64,000 bases of DNA from assembly GCA_034440615.1 (NCBI GenBank), contig JAOTOM010004751.1, forward strand, positions 310,001-374,000, in the 5' to 3' direction. Positions 36,626-47,412 of this stretch are shown piece by piece. The notes under the pieces were generated by a model. It worked only from the letters and a program-made list of their open reading frames with translations. It did no database searches and was not told the DNA's origin. Origin of the DNA: Ashinkailepas kermadecensis. Taxonomy: Eukaryota; Arthropoda; Thecostraca; Neolepadidae. The translations under genes and the position numbers were made by a program. Positions within the stretch are counted from its first letter, which is position 1, and each line of letters begins with the position of its first letter.

Positions 36626-37199
36626 CAGTGCGCTGTTTTCGCGTGACAAGAGCCAATTTTTCCGAGCGCGTGACGCGACCTGACCTTCTGCACGTCCAGC
36701 AGGATGATAAAACACGAGTCGCCCGCGGCGTGAGAAGCGCTTCGCGTGAGCCTGTCTAATCTGAGCCGTTCTGGCCCACTCCGAGTCGATGCAGCCAGAT
36801 CAGAGCGTGCCAAATACCTGCAAGCTGTTCGCGGCACGGGCTCTCAACGGCTCCGTGTGAAGACACTACAAAAGCAAGGCTTTATAAACGCTTACACTGC
36901 AATGATTAAACGTGGGACTTGTGACGCCATTGTATTTGCAAAACTCCGATCGTGGAATCGAAGCGTACAAAACGGATGTATCAAAGTGGAAGTTTCGCCA
37001 GCAAACAGCGGGGCTTTCCCACGACCTAGCGCGCGGGAAGTCATTCAGATTGCATGCAATCCCATCGTGTTCCTTGATCCAAGTAGGAATATTTTCTTAG
37101 CTCAGGGAAAGGGGCTAACTAACTCATGTTCAGTGTCAACTTCACAAGCGCGTCGTGCCGTGACAGCATCGGAACTCATCTTGCCTGCCGAGTGTTCTG
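36626..37199. other. No feature recognised
   Basis: About 570 bp between arrays, no motif. Confidence 0.5.
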
Positions 37200-38203
37200 C
37201 AGCGCTACCCGTGGGCTCACGTCTCGTCTCACAGCTGGCAGCGCTATCTGTGGGCTCACGTCTCGTCTCACAGCTGGCAGCGCTATCTGTGGGCTCACGT
37301 CTCGTCTCACAGCTGGCAGCGCTACCCGTGGGCTCACGTCTCGTCTCACAGCTGGCAGCGCTACCCGTGGGCTCACGTCTCGTCTCACAGCTGACAGCGC
37401 TACCCGTGGGCTCACGTCTCGTCTCACAGCTGGCAGCGCTACCCGTGGGCTCACGTCTCGTCTCACAGCTGGCAGCGCTACCCGTGGACTCACGTCTCGT
37501 CTCACAGCTGGCAGTGCTATCCGTGGGCTCACGTCTAGTCTCACAGCTGGCAGCGCTACCCGTGGGCTCACGTCTCGTCTCACAGCTGGCAGTGCTATTT
37601 GTGGGCTCACGTCTCGTCTCACAGCTGGCAGCGCTACCCGTGGGCTCACGTCTCGTCTCACAGCTGACAGCGCTACCCGTGGGCTCACGTCTCGTCTCAC
37701 AGCTGGCAGCGCTACCCGTGGACTCACGTCTCGTCTCACAGCTGGCAGTGCTACCCGTGGGCTCACGTCTAGTCTCACAGCTGGCAGCGCTACCCGTGGG
37801 CTCACGTCTCGTCTCACAGCTGGCAGCACTACCCTGGGCTCACGTCTCGTCTCACAGCTGGCAGCGCTACCCGTGGGCTCACGTCTCGTCTCACAGCTGG
37901 CAGCGCTACCCGTGGGCTCACGTCTCGTCTCACAGCTGGCAGCGCTACCCGTGGGCTCACGTCTCGTCTCACAGCTGGCAGCGCTACCCGTGGGCTCACG
38001 TCTCGTCTCAGCTGGCAGTGCTATCTTGGGCTCACGTTCGTCTCACAGCTGGCAGCGCTACCGTGGACTCACGTCTAGTCTCCAGCTGGCAGCGCTACCG
38101 TGGGCTCGTGTCTCGTCTCCAGCTGGCAGCGCCACCTGGCTCACGTCTCGTCTCACAGCTGGCAGCGCTACCCGTGGGCTCACGTCTCGTCTCACAGCTG
38201 CGT
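37200..38203. repeat. 39-bp minisatellite, about 25 copies
   Basis: Unit: gtgggctcacgtctcgtctc, acagctggcagcgctaccc. Units up to about 38000 are very uniform. From 38000 to 38150 units have small deletions (cacgttcgtc, gtctccagc), which marks a decayed edge. 39 is a multiple of 3, so long leucine/valine/serine-rich frames are open by chance. Confidence 0.97.
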
Positions 38204-38524
38204 CAGGGGACCGCCGTGACGTGAGCGTGCCGCGAGGTGTCGACACCGCAGCTGGCCACCTTCCGATGGCGGCCGCCGTTGATCGGCTGGCGACACGAGG
38301 TGAAGACCACACGCGGCGGCGGGTCACTGCCACCGGCCGCACGACATCGACCCGACTCCGCCGCTGGCCGCCACCATTCCCGCCAAATGTCTGATGGTCG
38401 CGCCATGTGCTCGCCGCAGTGCTCGCTGCGTGCGTCCGGGCACACACGACCACCCGCTGGAGCACGCTGGCGCCTGATCGTGTAGTGGCCACCAACCGTG
38501 TCCATCTCGGACTAGTGAATGGCA
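38204..38524. other. No feature recognised
   Basis: GC-rich spacer of about 320 bp between the 39-bp and 48-bp arrays. No motif. Confidence 0.5.
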
Positions 38525-39422
38525 GAGCCAGCAGGTGGGCGTTGGGCTGGCGTGGGGCCGTGTTACGGTGACGGGCTGGCGTGAGGCCGTGTTACGGTGA
38601 CCGGCCGGCAGGTGGGCGTTGGGCTGGCGTGAGGCCGTGTTACGGTGACGGGCCGGCAGGTGGGCGTTGGGCTGGCGTGAGGCCGTGTTACGGTGACGGG
38701 CCGGCAGGTGGGCGTTGGGCTGGCGTGGGGCCGTGTTACGGTGACGGGCCGGCAGGTGGACGTTGGGCTGGCGTGAGGCCGTGTTGCGGTGACCGGCCGG
38801 CAGGTGGGCGTTGGGCTGGCGTGAGGCCGTGCTATGGTGACGGGCCGGCAGGTGGACGTTGGGCTGGCGTGGGGCCGTGTTACGGTGACGGGCCGGCAGG
38901 TGGACGTTGGGCTGGCGTGAGGCCGTGTTGCGGTGACCGGCCGGCAGGTGGGTGTTGGGCTGGCGTGAGGCCGTGTTACGGTGACGGGCCGGCAGGTGGA
39001 CGTTGGGCTGGCGTGGGGCCGTGTTACGGTGACGGGCCGGCAGGTGGACGTTGGGCTGGCGTGAGGCCGTGTTGCGGTGACCGGCCGGCAGGTGGGCGTT
39101 GGGCTGGCGTGAGGCCGTGCTATGGTGACGGGCCGGCAGGTGGGCGTTGGGCTGGCGTGGGGCCGTGTTACGGTGACAGGCTTGCGTGAGGCCGTGTTAC
39201 GGTGACGGGCCGGCAGGTGGACGTTGGGCTGGCGTGAGGCCGTGTTGCGGTGACCGGCCGGCAGGTGGACGTTGGGCTGGCGTGAGGCCGTGTTGCGGTG
39301 ACCGGCCGGCAGGTGGGCGTTGGGCTGGCGTGAGGCCGTGCTATGGTGACGGGCCGGCAGGTGGGCGTTGGGCTGGCGTGGGGCCGTGTTACGGTGACGG
39401 GCCGGCAGGTGGGCGTTGGGAC
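38525..39422. repeat. 48-bp minisatellite with a 144-bp higher-order repeat, about 18-19 copies
   Basis: Unit: gtgttacggtgacgggccgg, caggtgggcgttgggctggc, gtgaggcc. The variant gtgttgcggtgaccgg starts at 38781, 38925 and 39069, exactly 144 bp (three units) apart, so a three-unit block was itself amplified. The sequence is unrelated to the other 48-bp array at 7.1-9.0 kb. Confidence 0.97.
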
Positions 39423-40394
39423 ACTACGGACCGTAAGGCCAATGATGAATGATTAATGAATGCATGTGCGTGCATTACCTCGTAACATTTGATGCGATCT
39501 ACTTCGGTGTCTAAGGAACAAATTACATTTTACGGTTGCCCGAGGCCAGCCAATGTCGATCAACTTATTTCCTGCTCGGAAGGTCACAACGATCATGCGG
39601 TGTGGTCTGAGTACATCCAAAGCACAAAATACAATCATCCGAACATATTTGTTCACGTAAGCTAGCAAAAAAAGCAAGATACCGCCCGAAAATAAGAATC
39701 TTTCCTTTTCAGGATTGTTCATAGACACCTCATTATGACAATCATGCTTCCTGGAGTCTTGACTTCATGCGTCAAGAATAGTCTCGGGGACGAGTGGGCT
39801 CGAGACCGCATATAAGACATCTCTCCCAGCAAAGGGTCGACCACGTCCTTCCACCGATGGGTCCCGCACACCATATGCCTTCAAGGAAAAGGCCATAGCT
39901 CACGGACCTGACATGACTGATTATTGTTTTACAACAGTTTGACAGGGCTGGAGAGGGCGGGGGTCATCGCCTATGCTTTTCCCGTGGTCGGGACAAAACA
40001 GTTTGCGGAAGCCATCGCCATCACACATCGAACAGGAAAACTAGCGAGAGGAGAGAGGCCCTCACTGGGTGAGGCCTAATCGTGAAACGATTCATATGAA
40101 ACTTCGAGGACCTCTTTGAAACTTGAGGAAGCCAATTTCGCCCACAAGCAAACTCTATAGCTTGTGAGAAGGCTCCAATGTGGTTGGGCAGCCCGATTCA
40201 GTTTTGAAGAGGCGCAAAATGTCGTCAGAGCAGCTGCTATATCGCACGGCTCTGCTGATGGATGAGAAAGCCGTCCAGATGGCGATAAATTTCCTGATGA
40301 AACTGAAATAAAATTCATTTGGATAAACGTGGGTCCACAGTGGACACAAGGGACATGGGTTGCCATCGTTGGGAGCCAAGCAATGATCTGTCAT

Positions 40395-40440
40395 CCAGCT
40401 GTCATCCAGCTGTCATCCATCTGTCATCCATCTGTCATGC
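40395..40440. repeat. 11-bp tandem repeat, about 4 copies
   Basis: ctgtcatccag or ctgtcatccat in tandem. Confidence 0.9.
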
Positions 40441-40751
40441 TTCTCGCAGTGTTGTGCCAGGCTGTTCGCCTCCACATGACCTATCAGTACTGATGCCGGT
40501 CGCCAACACCTCACAGTGGACGTTAGTTCAAGTGTTCAGTTAGGTTGTTATTTGGATTGATGAGCGCGTTGGTCATATCGTTGAACATATTGGGCCCATT
40601 TCTCTTCAAGTCGTAATAAATTATTAAGGGATCTTCGTCAATAATTTAATAGGTACTCCTTTCATCTTGATGAATGGCCTCAAATTCTACTTCTGAAAGG
40701 AAGTGGAAAGCCTGCCATCATGCACACTTGGAGGCTCGTCATGTACCGTGT

Positions 40752-40838
40752 CTGGATATGTCAGCGACCTAGCGGTAGCCCTGAATATGTCAGCGACCTA
40801 GCGGTAGCCCTGAATATGTCAGCGACCTAGGAGTAGCC
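40752..40838. repeat. 29-bp tandem repeat, 3 copies
   Basis: Three tandem copies of gaatatgtcagcgacctagc followed by ggtagccct. The third has ggagtagccct. Confidence 0.93.
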
Positions 40839-41429
40839 CTAAAATGTCGTATGTGCTCCCTATCATAACCTCTACACGAGCACAAAACATGGCGTACCAT
40901 CAAACGTGCAAGACACCGAGGGTATACGATGACCCCTTTCTGCATATACTACTAATCGTGTGCTGCATATGCTACCAATCGAGGTGGCGATGGTTGATGG
41001 GTAGCGTAGTACTGACCAATTCATAATCAACAGTGCTATCTCGTCTTTTCATGGAGGAACTGTCAAAGACTTCAGATATAATTAATACATTTCTGCATCC
41101 GTAACAGCCAGCTGTCTGGATAATAAGCAAGTGGTGTAGTGAAGGCTCTTTGCAGCATTTGGAGATGCTGATTTGCATTTCATACCAGTCAGCATGATTC
41201 TCTGTAGGGGTACCACCACGTCTTTTCGCCTGGGGGGGGGATAGCAAAGTCGATCCCAAAAACCTGCCTGAGACGCAGGCTGGAAAATATTGCATTTGTA
41301 TTTCCAGATTTAACAAACTAACTTCATAAAATAGATTAATATTTGGATTGAGTCAGATTACAGTCAGATACAGACAACACTACACGAACATCAACAAAAA
41401 TGGAAGCAATAAAAGAACAGTATGCAGAT

Positions 41430-41744
41430 AAACCCCAACCCCAAACCCCCCCCACTACATCCCATACCCCAACTTGGCACCGTCCGGACTGGCAACTCTT
41501 CTCAACTACATCATTTTCGGCCTTCGACCAGCTCTACTGTACCTCTGCTCAACTCAGCTGACTCCAAGTTTCAAGACGCCTACAAATCTACCTCGGCACC
41601 GCTCAACAAATCAAGCCCCTCTTCCACCCTCCGACTAAGCCTCCTACCATACTCTTCACCCCTTCTTACCTCCTAATGCTAATACAACGACCAAACACAC
41701 GGAAACAGCCGACATCACCACACGGTGGTAGGCTGGCAAAATTC

Positions 41745-41788
<44 letters not shown>

Positions 41789-41790
41789 AA
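41430..41790 (+). repeat. Dispersed repeat family X, copy 2, with (CA)n tail
   Basis: Shares cataccccaacttggcaccg, tccggactggcaactctt and ttcggccttcgaccag with the copy at 22816. It ends with ggaaacagccgacatcac, cggtggtaggctggc and ttcaacacac, then a (CA)n tract of about 36 bp. Relative to copy 1 the central part differs by indels, but the two ends are the same. The (CA)n abuts the 3' end of another LINE that lies on the opposite strand. Confidence 0.65.
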
Positions 41791-42387
41791 ACCCCGGACA
41801 CGTGCAGTCAAATTAAAAGACGTCGTCGTTAAGCATCGTAACGAACTCGCCCATGTCCGAGAAGCGGAAGTGGCCGGCGGCAGTAGGTTCCAGGCCGATG
41901 CTGCCCGGAAGGAGAAACCTCTGCGTGACATGCTGAGGCGGAAAGGCGATGGCTCCAGTGCCCCAGCCACCATCGCACAGGTGGAACGCCGGGAGACCGT
42001 CCGACTGCCGCCTGAACAGAGAACGGATCACCTCAGGGGCCCGCGGATCATTCAGGGCTCTAAACACGGCGATGCTATCGTGGTGGGTAACGAGGGCACG
42101 GACACTACGCCAGCCCAGCGTTTCCACTATCGGCGAGATATGATCACGACGGCGAGCCCCAGATATTATCCTAGCCCCGAAATGTATCGTCTTCTGCACT
42201 CTGCCGAGGTGACGAGTAGGGTAGTTTTAGTATGGTTCATCTTCAGGGAGTTGGATGTGAAGTAGGACTGAATAGCAAGCATGGTGTTCTCCTGCCGGGA
42301 TTTCAGAACTGGGAAGTACAGAAAATACAGAAATTCCATTAGCTTATTGGGTTTGCATTGTACCCGATAAGGGTTCATATGTTTCAT
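41787..42387 (-). pseudogene. LINE reverse-transcriptase C-terminal fragment
   Basis: On the minus strand, YFTSNSLKMNHTKTTLLV (about 42275-42220) matches the 'W...N.L.LN..KT' block after the polymerase active site. Then a deletion joins near 42190 to HFGARIISGARRRDHISPI, ETLGWRSVRALV and, after a frame change near 41970, RRGFSFRAASAWNLLP. These are the usual C-terminal blocks of CR1/L2/Daphne-like LINEs ('AARII.......HV.P....L.WL.V' and 'F...A...WN.LP'). It ends at the shared (CA)n near 41786. Internal deletion and frameshift make it a relic. Confidence 0.72.
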
Positions 42388-42389
42388 AT

Positions 42390-43299
42390 GTTACAGTGAG
42401 GCATTGAATTGTAATAACTTGCGTCCGTATTTCGAGAAAACTTAATTCAATTTACCTTTTCCTTAACATTGCACATGGTGGGCGTGAGTGGGAGTTGGCC
42501 AGAACCCTGCCTGATGCCGACATCATTGGATGCTGAAATTACACCACAGTGAGTTGCCCTCCAGCAGAGATGGAGATCCAAGGGGAGGGGTCAGAACCCT
42601 CCCTGGTTTCGTTGGACCCAGGGAGGATTTACTTTTGGAAAATTGTACTCTACAAGACAAATAAATATAAATACAATGCAATCAATAACAGGGGTTGGGA
42701 CCATTCCAATGCCGATGTCTTTTTTTCATTGAATGTTGGTTTTTTTGCCTGCGAGAGGACAATACTTGCTGCTCTGGAATTTCGACAGGTCTCCAGCATG
42801 CCCTCCACCTATGCCCTCCAGCCTTACATTTTAGAGATAAAGATTTAAATGAGCTTGCCATGACAATATGCATGTTCGTGCTGCATTACCTTTACAACTA
42901 AAATTATATCAAATCGAATTATGGATGTGTGCGCCATGTCACTTCGATTACAAAAAAATGCACTACGTACCTATTCAAAACACTCGTCACTATTTCGTGT
43001 AGTTTTTCTATTTTATTGGATCCTTCACGACGCACCAACTCATTCTAGGCTATACGGCCAACTGCTCACGCGGATTTGTAGCGGCGGCGAGAAGCGGCAG
43101 GGCGACACACAACCTTTCGATTAAGAGACCAGTGTTCTACCCCTGGACCTCTTTGGACCTCTCTGCTGTTCGTGTCGTTGTTCGTTCGCGTATTTCCAGC
43201 ACATGATGCAATTGACGAGAAGGCGAAGTCATGTCACGGCACAACCTTGGTGAATATGCCCGACGGGCCACATACGCCATGCACCACCGCCCTGCTTCG
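42390..43299. other. No feature recognised
   Basis: About 900 bp, AT-rich until 43080, no motif recognised. Confidence 0.5.
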
Positions 43300-43765
43300 C
43301 GGTAGTGCCTACTCGGTACAGCTGTAGTGCCTGCTCGGTACAGCTGTAGTGCCTGCTCTGTGCAGCCGTAGTGTCTTCTCGGTGCAGCCGTGGTGCCTGC
43401 TCCGTGCATGTGTGGTGCCCGCTCTGTGCTGCATTGTGCCCGCTTGGTGCGGCTGTTCCCGCTTGGTGCGACAGTGCCTTCTCGGTGCAGCCGTGGTGCC
43501 TGCTCGGTACATGTGTGGTGCCCGCTTGGTGCGGCAGTTCCCGCTTGGTGCGACAGTGCCTTCTCGGTGCAGCCGTGGTGCCTGCTCGGTACATGTGTGG
43601 TGCCCGCTTGGTGCGGCAGTTCCCGCTTGGTGCGACAGTGCCTTCTCGGTGCAGCCGTGGTGCCTGCTCGGTACATGTGTGGTACCCGCTCTGTGCTGCA
43701 TTGTGCCCGCTTGGTGCGGCAGTTCCCGCTTGGTGCGACAGTGCCTTCTTGGTGCGGCATTTGTA
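43300..43765. repeat. Minisatellite of gtgcc / cggtgc modules with 86-89-bp higher-order unit
   Basis: Short modules (tgcctgctcggtacatgtgt, ggtgcccgcttggtgcggca, gttcccgcttggtgcgacag, tgccttctcggtgcagccgtg) follow in fixed order about four times from 43480. Before that, simpler gtgcctgctcggtacagctgta modules occur. Open frames on both strands are by-products. Confidence 0.92.
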
Positions 43766-44240
43766 ATCAGGTGATCTAGTCAGTAGAACTCATCTTTCCT
43801 GTTCAACTAAAAAATCGAACATTTTGTGTCACGAACTCGTTGGGTACCTCTCACCAAGCAACATTCTGTCTCCTCACCAATATGCCTACATACCAGTCAC
43901 TGTACTGCGGACGCCGTGCTCGATGTTTTGCCCTTCGATGCTTCGACTAAATCAGCTTCAACACCGACAGAGGCGAACTTTCCGGATTTCAGTAACGCCT
44001 TTGACAGCATCGACCACGGTGCCCTTCAAAAACTCCGATGGTACGGCATCGACCCCACCTGGTTTCACAGTCGCCTGGGTGGCCGGGGGCAGATGGTGGG
44101 AGGGGCTCTGATATCCGTCCCGTCACCCACGGTGCCCCCCAGAGTTCCGTTGCCTTCTTGCTCTTCAGCTTTTCACCAACGACCTTCCCTGTAACTTTCC
44201 CGAACATCACCGTATCGTACCTCATCGTTGTCCACCTTAG

Positions 44241-44270
44241 CATACGCTGACGACGTGTCGTCAGCGTATG
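44241..44270. repeat. Palindrome with 14-bp arms
   Basis: catacgctgacgac, gt, gtcgtcagcgtatg: perfect 14-bp arms around a 2-base centre. It lies at the YADD motif of the decayed LINE. Confidence 0.95.
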
Positions 44271-44308
44271 CTGACGCTGTATGTATGCACGCTGCTGAAT
44301 GTATACTA

Positions 44309-44338
44309 TCAAGCAGCTGGGTGCACCCAGCTGCTTGA
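44309..44338. repeat. Perfect 30-bp palindrome
   Basis: tcaagcagctgggtg followed directly by its exact reverse complement cacccagctgcttga. It lies 38 bp after the previous palindrome in the same LINE relic. Confidence 0.97.
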
Positions 44339-44390
44339 CCACGCCGTTCGGATCATGCAAATCTGCAGAATCGCAAAACCTTCTTAGAAC

Positions 44391-44822
44391 CAAGGCTATA
44401 GAACACCAGGTAGAACGCTCCGCTTCCCAAAAAGGGAGACGCTTGAGAGGACCATCAATTCTATAAACTTGAGCCGACCAATCAGCGTTTGACGACCTCC
44501 GCCGATCGTGGCAATAGTAAAGGCTGTATGGAAAAACTTGTGGATGCTATTATTCATATGTTATTCCATTTTTTCGTGCTAATTTTCTACAAAGACATTC
44601 TTGCTACTTTAATCTTGATCTTTAATACTACTTTATCAGAATGTCACCGCTGACAGGGAAACAAATTTGGTATTTGTGTGAATGTCACCGGTTTCGCCGC
44701 ACTAAAGACAAAATGTGTTTGTGTACCATTGTCACGACCGACGAAGGTCGTCAAACGCTGATTGGTCGGCTCAAGAGTCTCCCTTTTTGTATTGGACTAC
44801 AATGCTGGAGCGCACCCCCCTG
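44391..44822. mobile_element. hAT-like MITE, 432 bp, with 8-bp target duplication
   Basis: Flanked by an exact 8-bp direct repeat CTTAGAAC (44383-44390 and 44823-44830). Ends are CAAGG... and ...CCCCTG. The two ends share inverted segments aaaaagggagac, cttgag and a long ccgaccaatcagcgtttgac block (44464-44500 against 44738-44770). The left side has an extra segment of about 26 bp bounded by a repeated cttgag. 8-bp duplications and CA..TG ends fit the hAT superfamily. No coding capacity. It interrupts a LINE relic. Confidence 0.8.
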
Positions 44823-44983
44823 CTTAGAACACTCACTCGAAATTCTTCAGACATGGTCTCGGTCAAACTCACTCGGACGAAACCTGACGAAGCGGACGTC
44901 ATTTTCACTGGCTATCGGCAACACATGGAAAAGCTGTAGATTTCAGTTCAAAAGTGAAATTGTCCAAGCCAGCACAGGCCGTC

Positions 44984-45190
44984 AAGCTGCTGGGTATCTT
45001 CCTAGATCCAGTTCTATAGCGGAGGGAGGGGCACACCTCACGCAGGCCGTCAAGCTGCTGTTGACTGCTGTATCTTGATAGACGCAGTTCTGTAGCGGAG
45101 GGAGGGGCACACCTCACGCCAGCACAGGCCGTCAAGCTGCGGGTTCTCCTAGGTCTCCAGTTCTATAGCGGAGGGGGGGGGGGCACACCT
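44984..45190. repeat. Imperfect tandem triplication within LINE relic, unit about 65-83 bp
   Basis: gccgtcaagctgctgg at about 44983, gccgtcaagctgctgttg at 45046 and gccgtcaagctgcggg at 45128. Each is followed by a cagttct(a/g)tagcggagggaggg segment and gcacacctcacgc. The unit contains the VKLLGIFLD coding block, so the LINE sequence itself was locally amplified. Confidence 0.88.
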
Positions 45191-45705
45191 CACGCAAGTC
45201 GCCCGGAGATGCAATTGCCTGCTCATCTCGGCTCTATTGACTCCGTCACCACTTCACGGAGGACATTCAAAGTGCTCATTCAAACCCACGTCTTTCCGCA
45301 TATCACTTTCTGTATTTCGGTCTGGAGAGGGACATCAAAGGGTTAGTACAGATTACAAAGAAAACTGATCCACTTCGCAGCCAGGATTGTCACGATAACA
45401 CGTCGCTGGGAACACGTCGGTCCGGCCTTCGAGTCTCTGGGGTGGCGCAGAATCGAGCGCTTGGTGGAGAGGCGGGATGTCACCAAAGTATTTAAGGTGC
45501 TCTACAGCGGCTTGAGCCCTTAGCTAAGCTCTACGTGAAATGCTTCCAGCCCGCTCCGAGGTGTTGCGGCGAATGATCCGATCGGCCATCGCCCTTGAGC
45601 TGCTGAGACTGCGGCTAGCATGCACGCAGAGGAGCTTTAGATTCCCGGCCGCTGCTTCCTGGAAGCAGCTGCCTTCGGCCGTCTCGGGCTGCCGTTATTG
45701 AGCCA

Positions 45706-46983
45706 TGTCAGTTATTAAGTCGGCTGTGCAGGAGATGAAGTAATGTGTCTTGTCGTTTTCACTAATTGAGCAGGTATTTCTACTAGCTAATCCAGGTAAT
45801 CCAGGCATTAATCGACGAGGTAATGTCCGTGGTTGGATCCTTGCACAGATCATTACAAAATAAACAATGGAATGTATGCCATCGAACTTGCAATCTAACT
45901 TAAATTAGGTCTCGGGGAGTCTTTATATGTCCCCTTAGATTTTTCCGCGACAGCTGGAAAACGGCGGCGCGCAGAACCACACATTTTCAGCACCTATTCC
46001 GTGATGAGTTCTGCATCTGAAGTGAAAACTTCAATCTCACGTCATGTAAGGTCATTGACCTAGCTCACATCAAAGACCACCTTCAAAAATATCTGAGGAT
46101 CGATAACTCATATGCGTGGAGCAATATTGAGGTGAAACTTGCTACGTGGATGCAATTGAGCAGTGTCTTCAAAACGTGTATCTGGGATTTTTGTCCGAGG
46201 TCAGGTCAGGTCTTGAGGTCACGGCAAATTTTGGCCTGATTTCGGCCAAGTGTCCTATTGTTGTAATATCCATGCTCTTCTAACATCATATTTACCTTGG
46301 TATGCATGCAGAAGCATCAGAAGAAGTTCCCTATCCAATTTGTGTGACTTCCGTCCAGTGGACTGAGGTCAGGTCGCGGCAAAGTGCGCAATGTGGGCAA
46401 TCCTATTTGCTGCTGCTGTTGTGACATTGTGACACTGTGATACTGCTGCTGCTGTGACACTGCTGTTGTGTGGTTCAATTTGAGTTGCTATGAACTAGAT
46501 AATGTCGAAGTTGTATTGCATGACCGGTGAGAATAAAAGAGATTTTTCCCCCAAAACCGGCGTTTGGATTTTCAATATTATCCCAAGACCATTTTCTGAT
46601 CATATTCAATGAAGGCTTTCCGATGGTACCCCGTTCGTTTTCGTGCAACGATCAGTTTGGAAGTATTTAAGGAACTCCCCCCCCCCCCTCCCGGAGACGG
46701 TGTAAGTATTGGACCAGAGAGGCGACGCCAGGTAAGGTAGGCCATCCCAACTCCGTTGTGGCTTCGTCGGTATTCACCGGCATGCATTTTCATTGGCAAA
46801 GTTGGCCCTTCCCCTTTAGCTTTCGTTCTCCACCATATCGAGAGCTGCAGGTAACGGCAGCATGTAGCCCTATCCTTAAACGTCGAAAAGGTCCATTGGC
46901 ATGATCCTGTATCTCTTTCCGGTGACCTTCTAGGTTGGGCGGAGGCCAGCAACGTTTGGGTGCTGCCGGCCAGCGGGCCACCG
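45706..46983. other. No feature recognised
   Basis: About 1.28 kb of unique-looking sequence. A poly-C run of about 11 lies near 46679 and a short ctgctgctgtgacac repeat near 46410-46470. Confidence 0.5.
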
Positions 46984-47412
46984 CGCCAGAGCATCGGCCG
47001 CCGTGCCGGCCAGCATGGGCCACCGCGCCAGAGCATCGGCCGCCGCGCCAGAGCATCGGCCACCACGCCATAGCATCGGCCGCCACGCCAGAGCATCGGC
47101 CGCCGCGCCAGAGCATCGGCCGCCACGCCAGAACATCGGCCGCCGCGCCAGAGCATCGGCCACCGCGCCAGAGCATCGGCCGCCGCGCCAGAGCATCGGC
47201 CGCCGCGCCAGAGCATCGGCCGCCGCGCCAGAGCATCGGCCACCGCGCCAGAGCATCGGCCGCCGCGCCAGAGCATCGGCCGCCGCGCCAGAGCATCGGC
47301 CGCCGCGCCAGAGCATCGGCCGCCGCGCCAGAGCATCGGCCGCCGCGCCAGAGCATCGGCCACCGCGCCAAAGCATCGGCCGCCGCGCCAGAGCATCGGC
47401 CGCCGCGCCAGA
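46984..47412. repeat. 20-bp minisatellite, about 21 copies
   Basis: Unit cgccgcgccagagcatcggc with few variants (caccgcgcc, cgccacgcc, catagcatc). Very uniform. Alanine/arginine-rich frames across it are artefacts. Unrelated in sequence to the 20-bp array at 0.6-1.5 kb. Confidence 0.97.

Larger units (their letters stand above)
39423..41429. other. No gene recognised; two short tandem repeats
   Basis: About 2 kb. It contains the two short repeats listed separately and otherwise nothing I recognise. Confidence 0.5.
43838..45705 (+). pseudogene. Degenerate LINE reverse transcriptase, interrupted by a MITE
   Basis: Blocks in order on the plus strand, in changing frames: DFSNAFDSIDHGALQKL and RWYGIDPTWFHS (about 43992-44070; reverse-transcriptase motif with catalytic Asp), AYADDV (about 44238-44256), QLLDHAVRIMQI, TWSRSNSLGRNLTK, VKLLGIFLDPVL (about 44987-45017), FAARIVTITRRWEHVGPAFE and SLGWRRIERLVERRD (about 45375-45480), and RSFRFPAAASWKQLPSAV (about 45630-45690). 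The set is typical of CR1/L2/Daphne-type LINEs and resembles the fragment at 41787-42387. Frameshifts, stops, a 432-bp MITE at 44391 and an internal tandem duplication at 44984-45190 show it is dead. The endonuclease part is absent or unrecognisable. Confidence 0.75.

Noticed and set aside
35439..36683. 414-codon frame rich in RGQATARGQ
   Set aside because: Product of the 18-bp array plus the following array; no non-repeat protein signal.
37126..38394. Long serine/leucine-rich frames over the 39-bp array
   Set aside because: Unit length is a multiple of 3; several frames are open in parallel.
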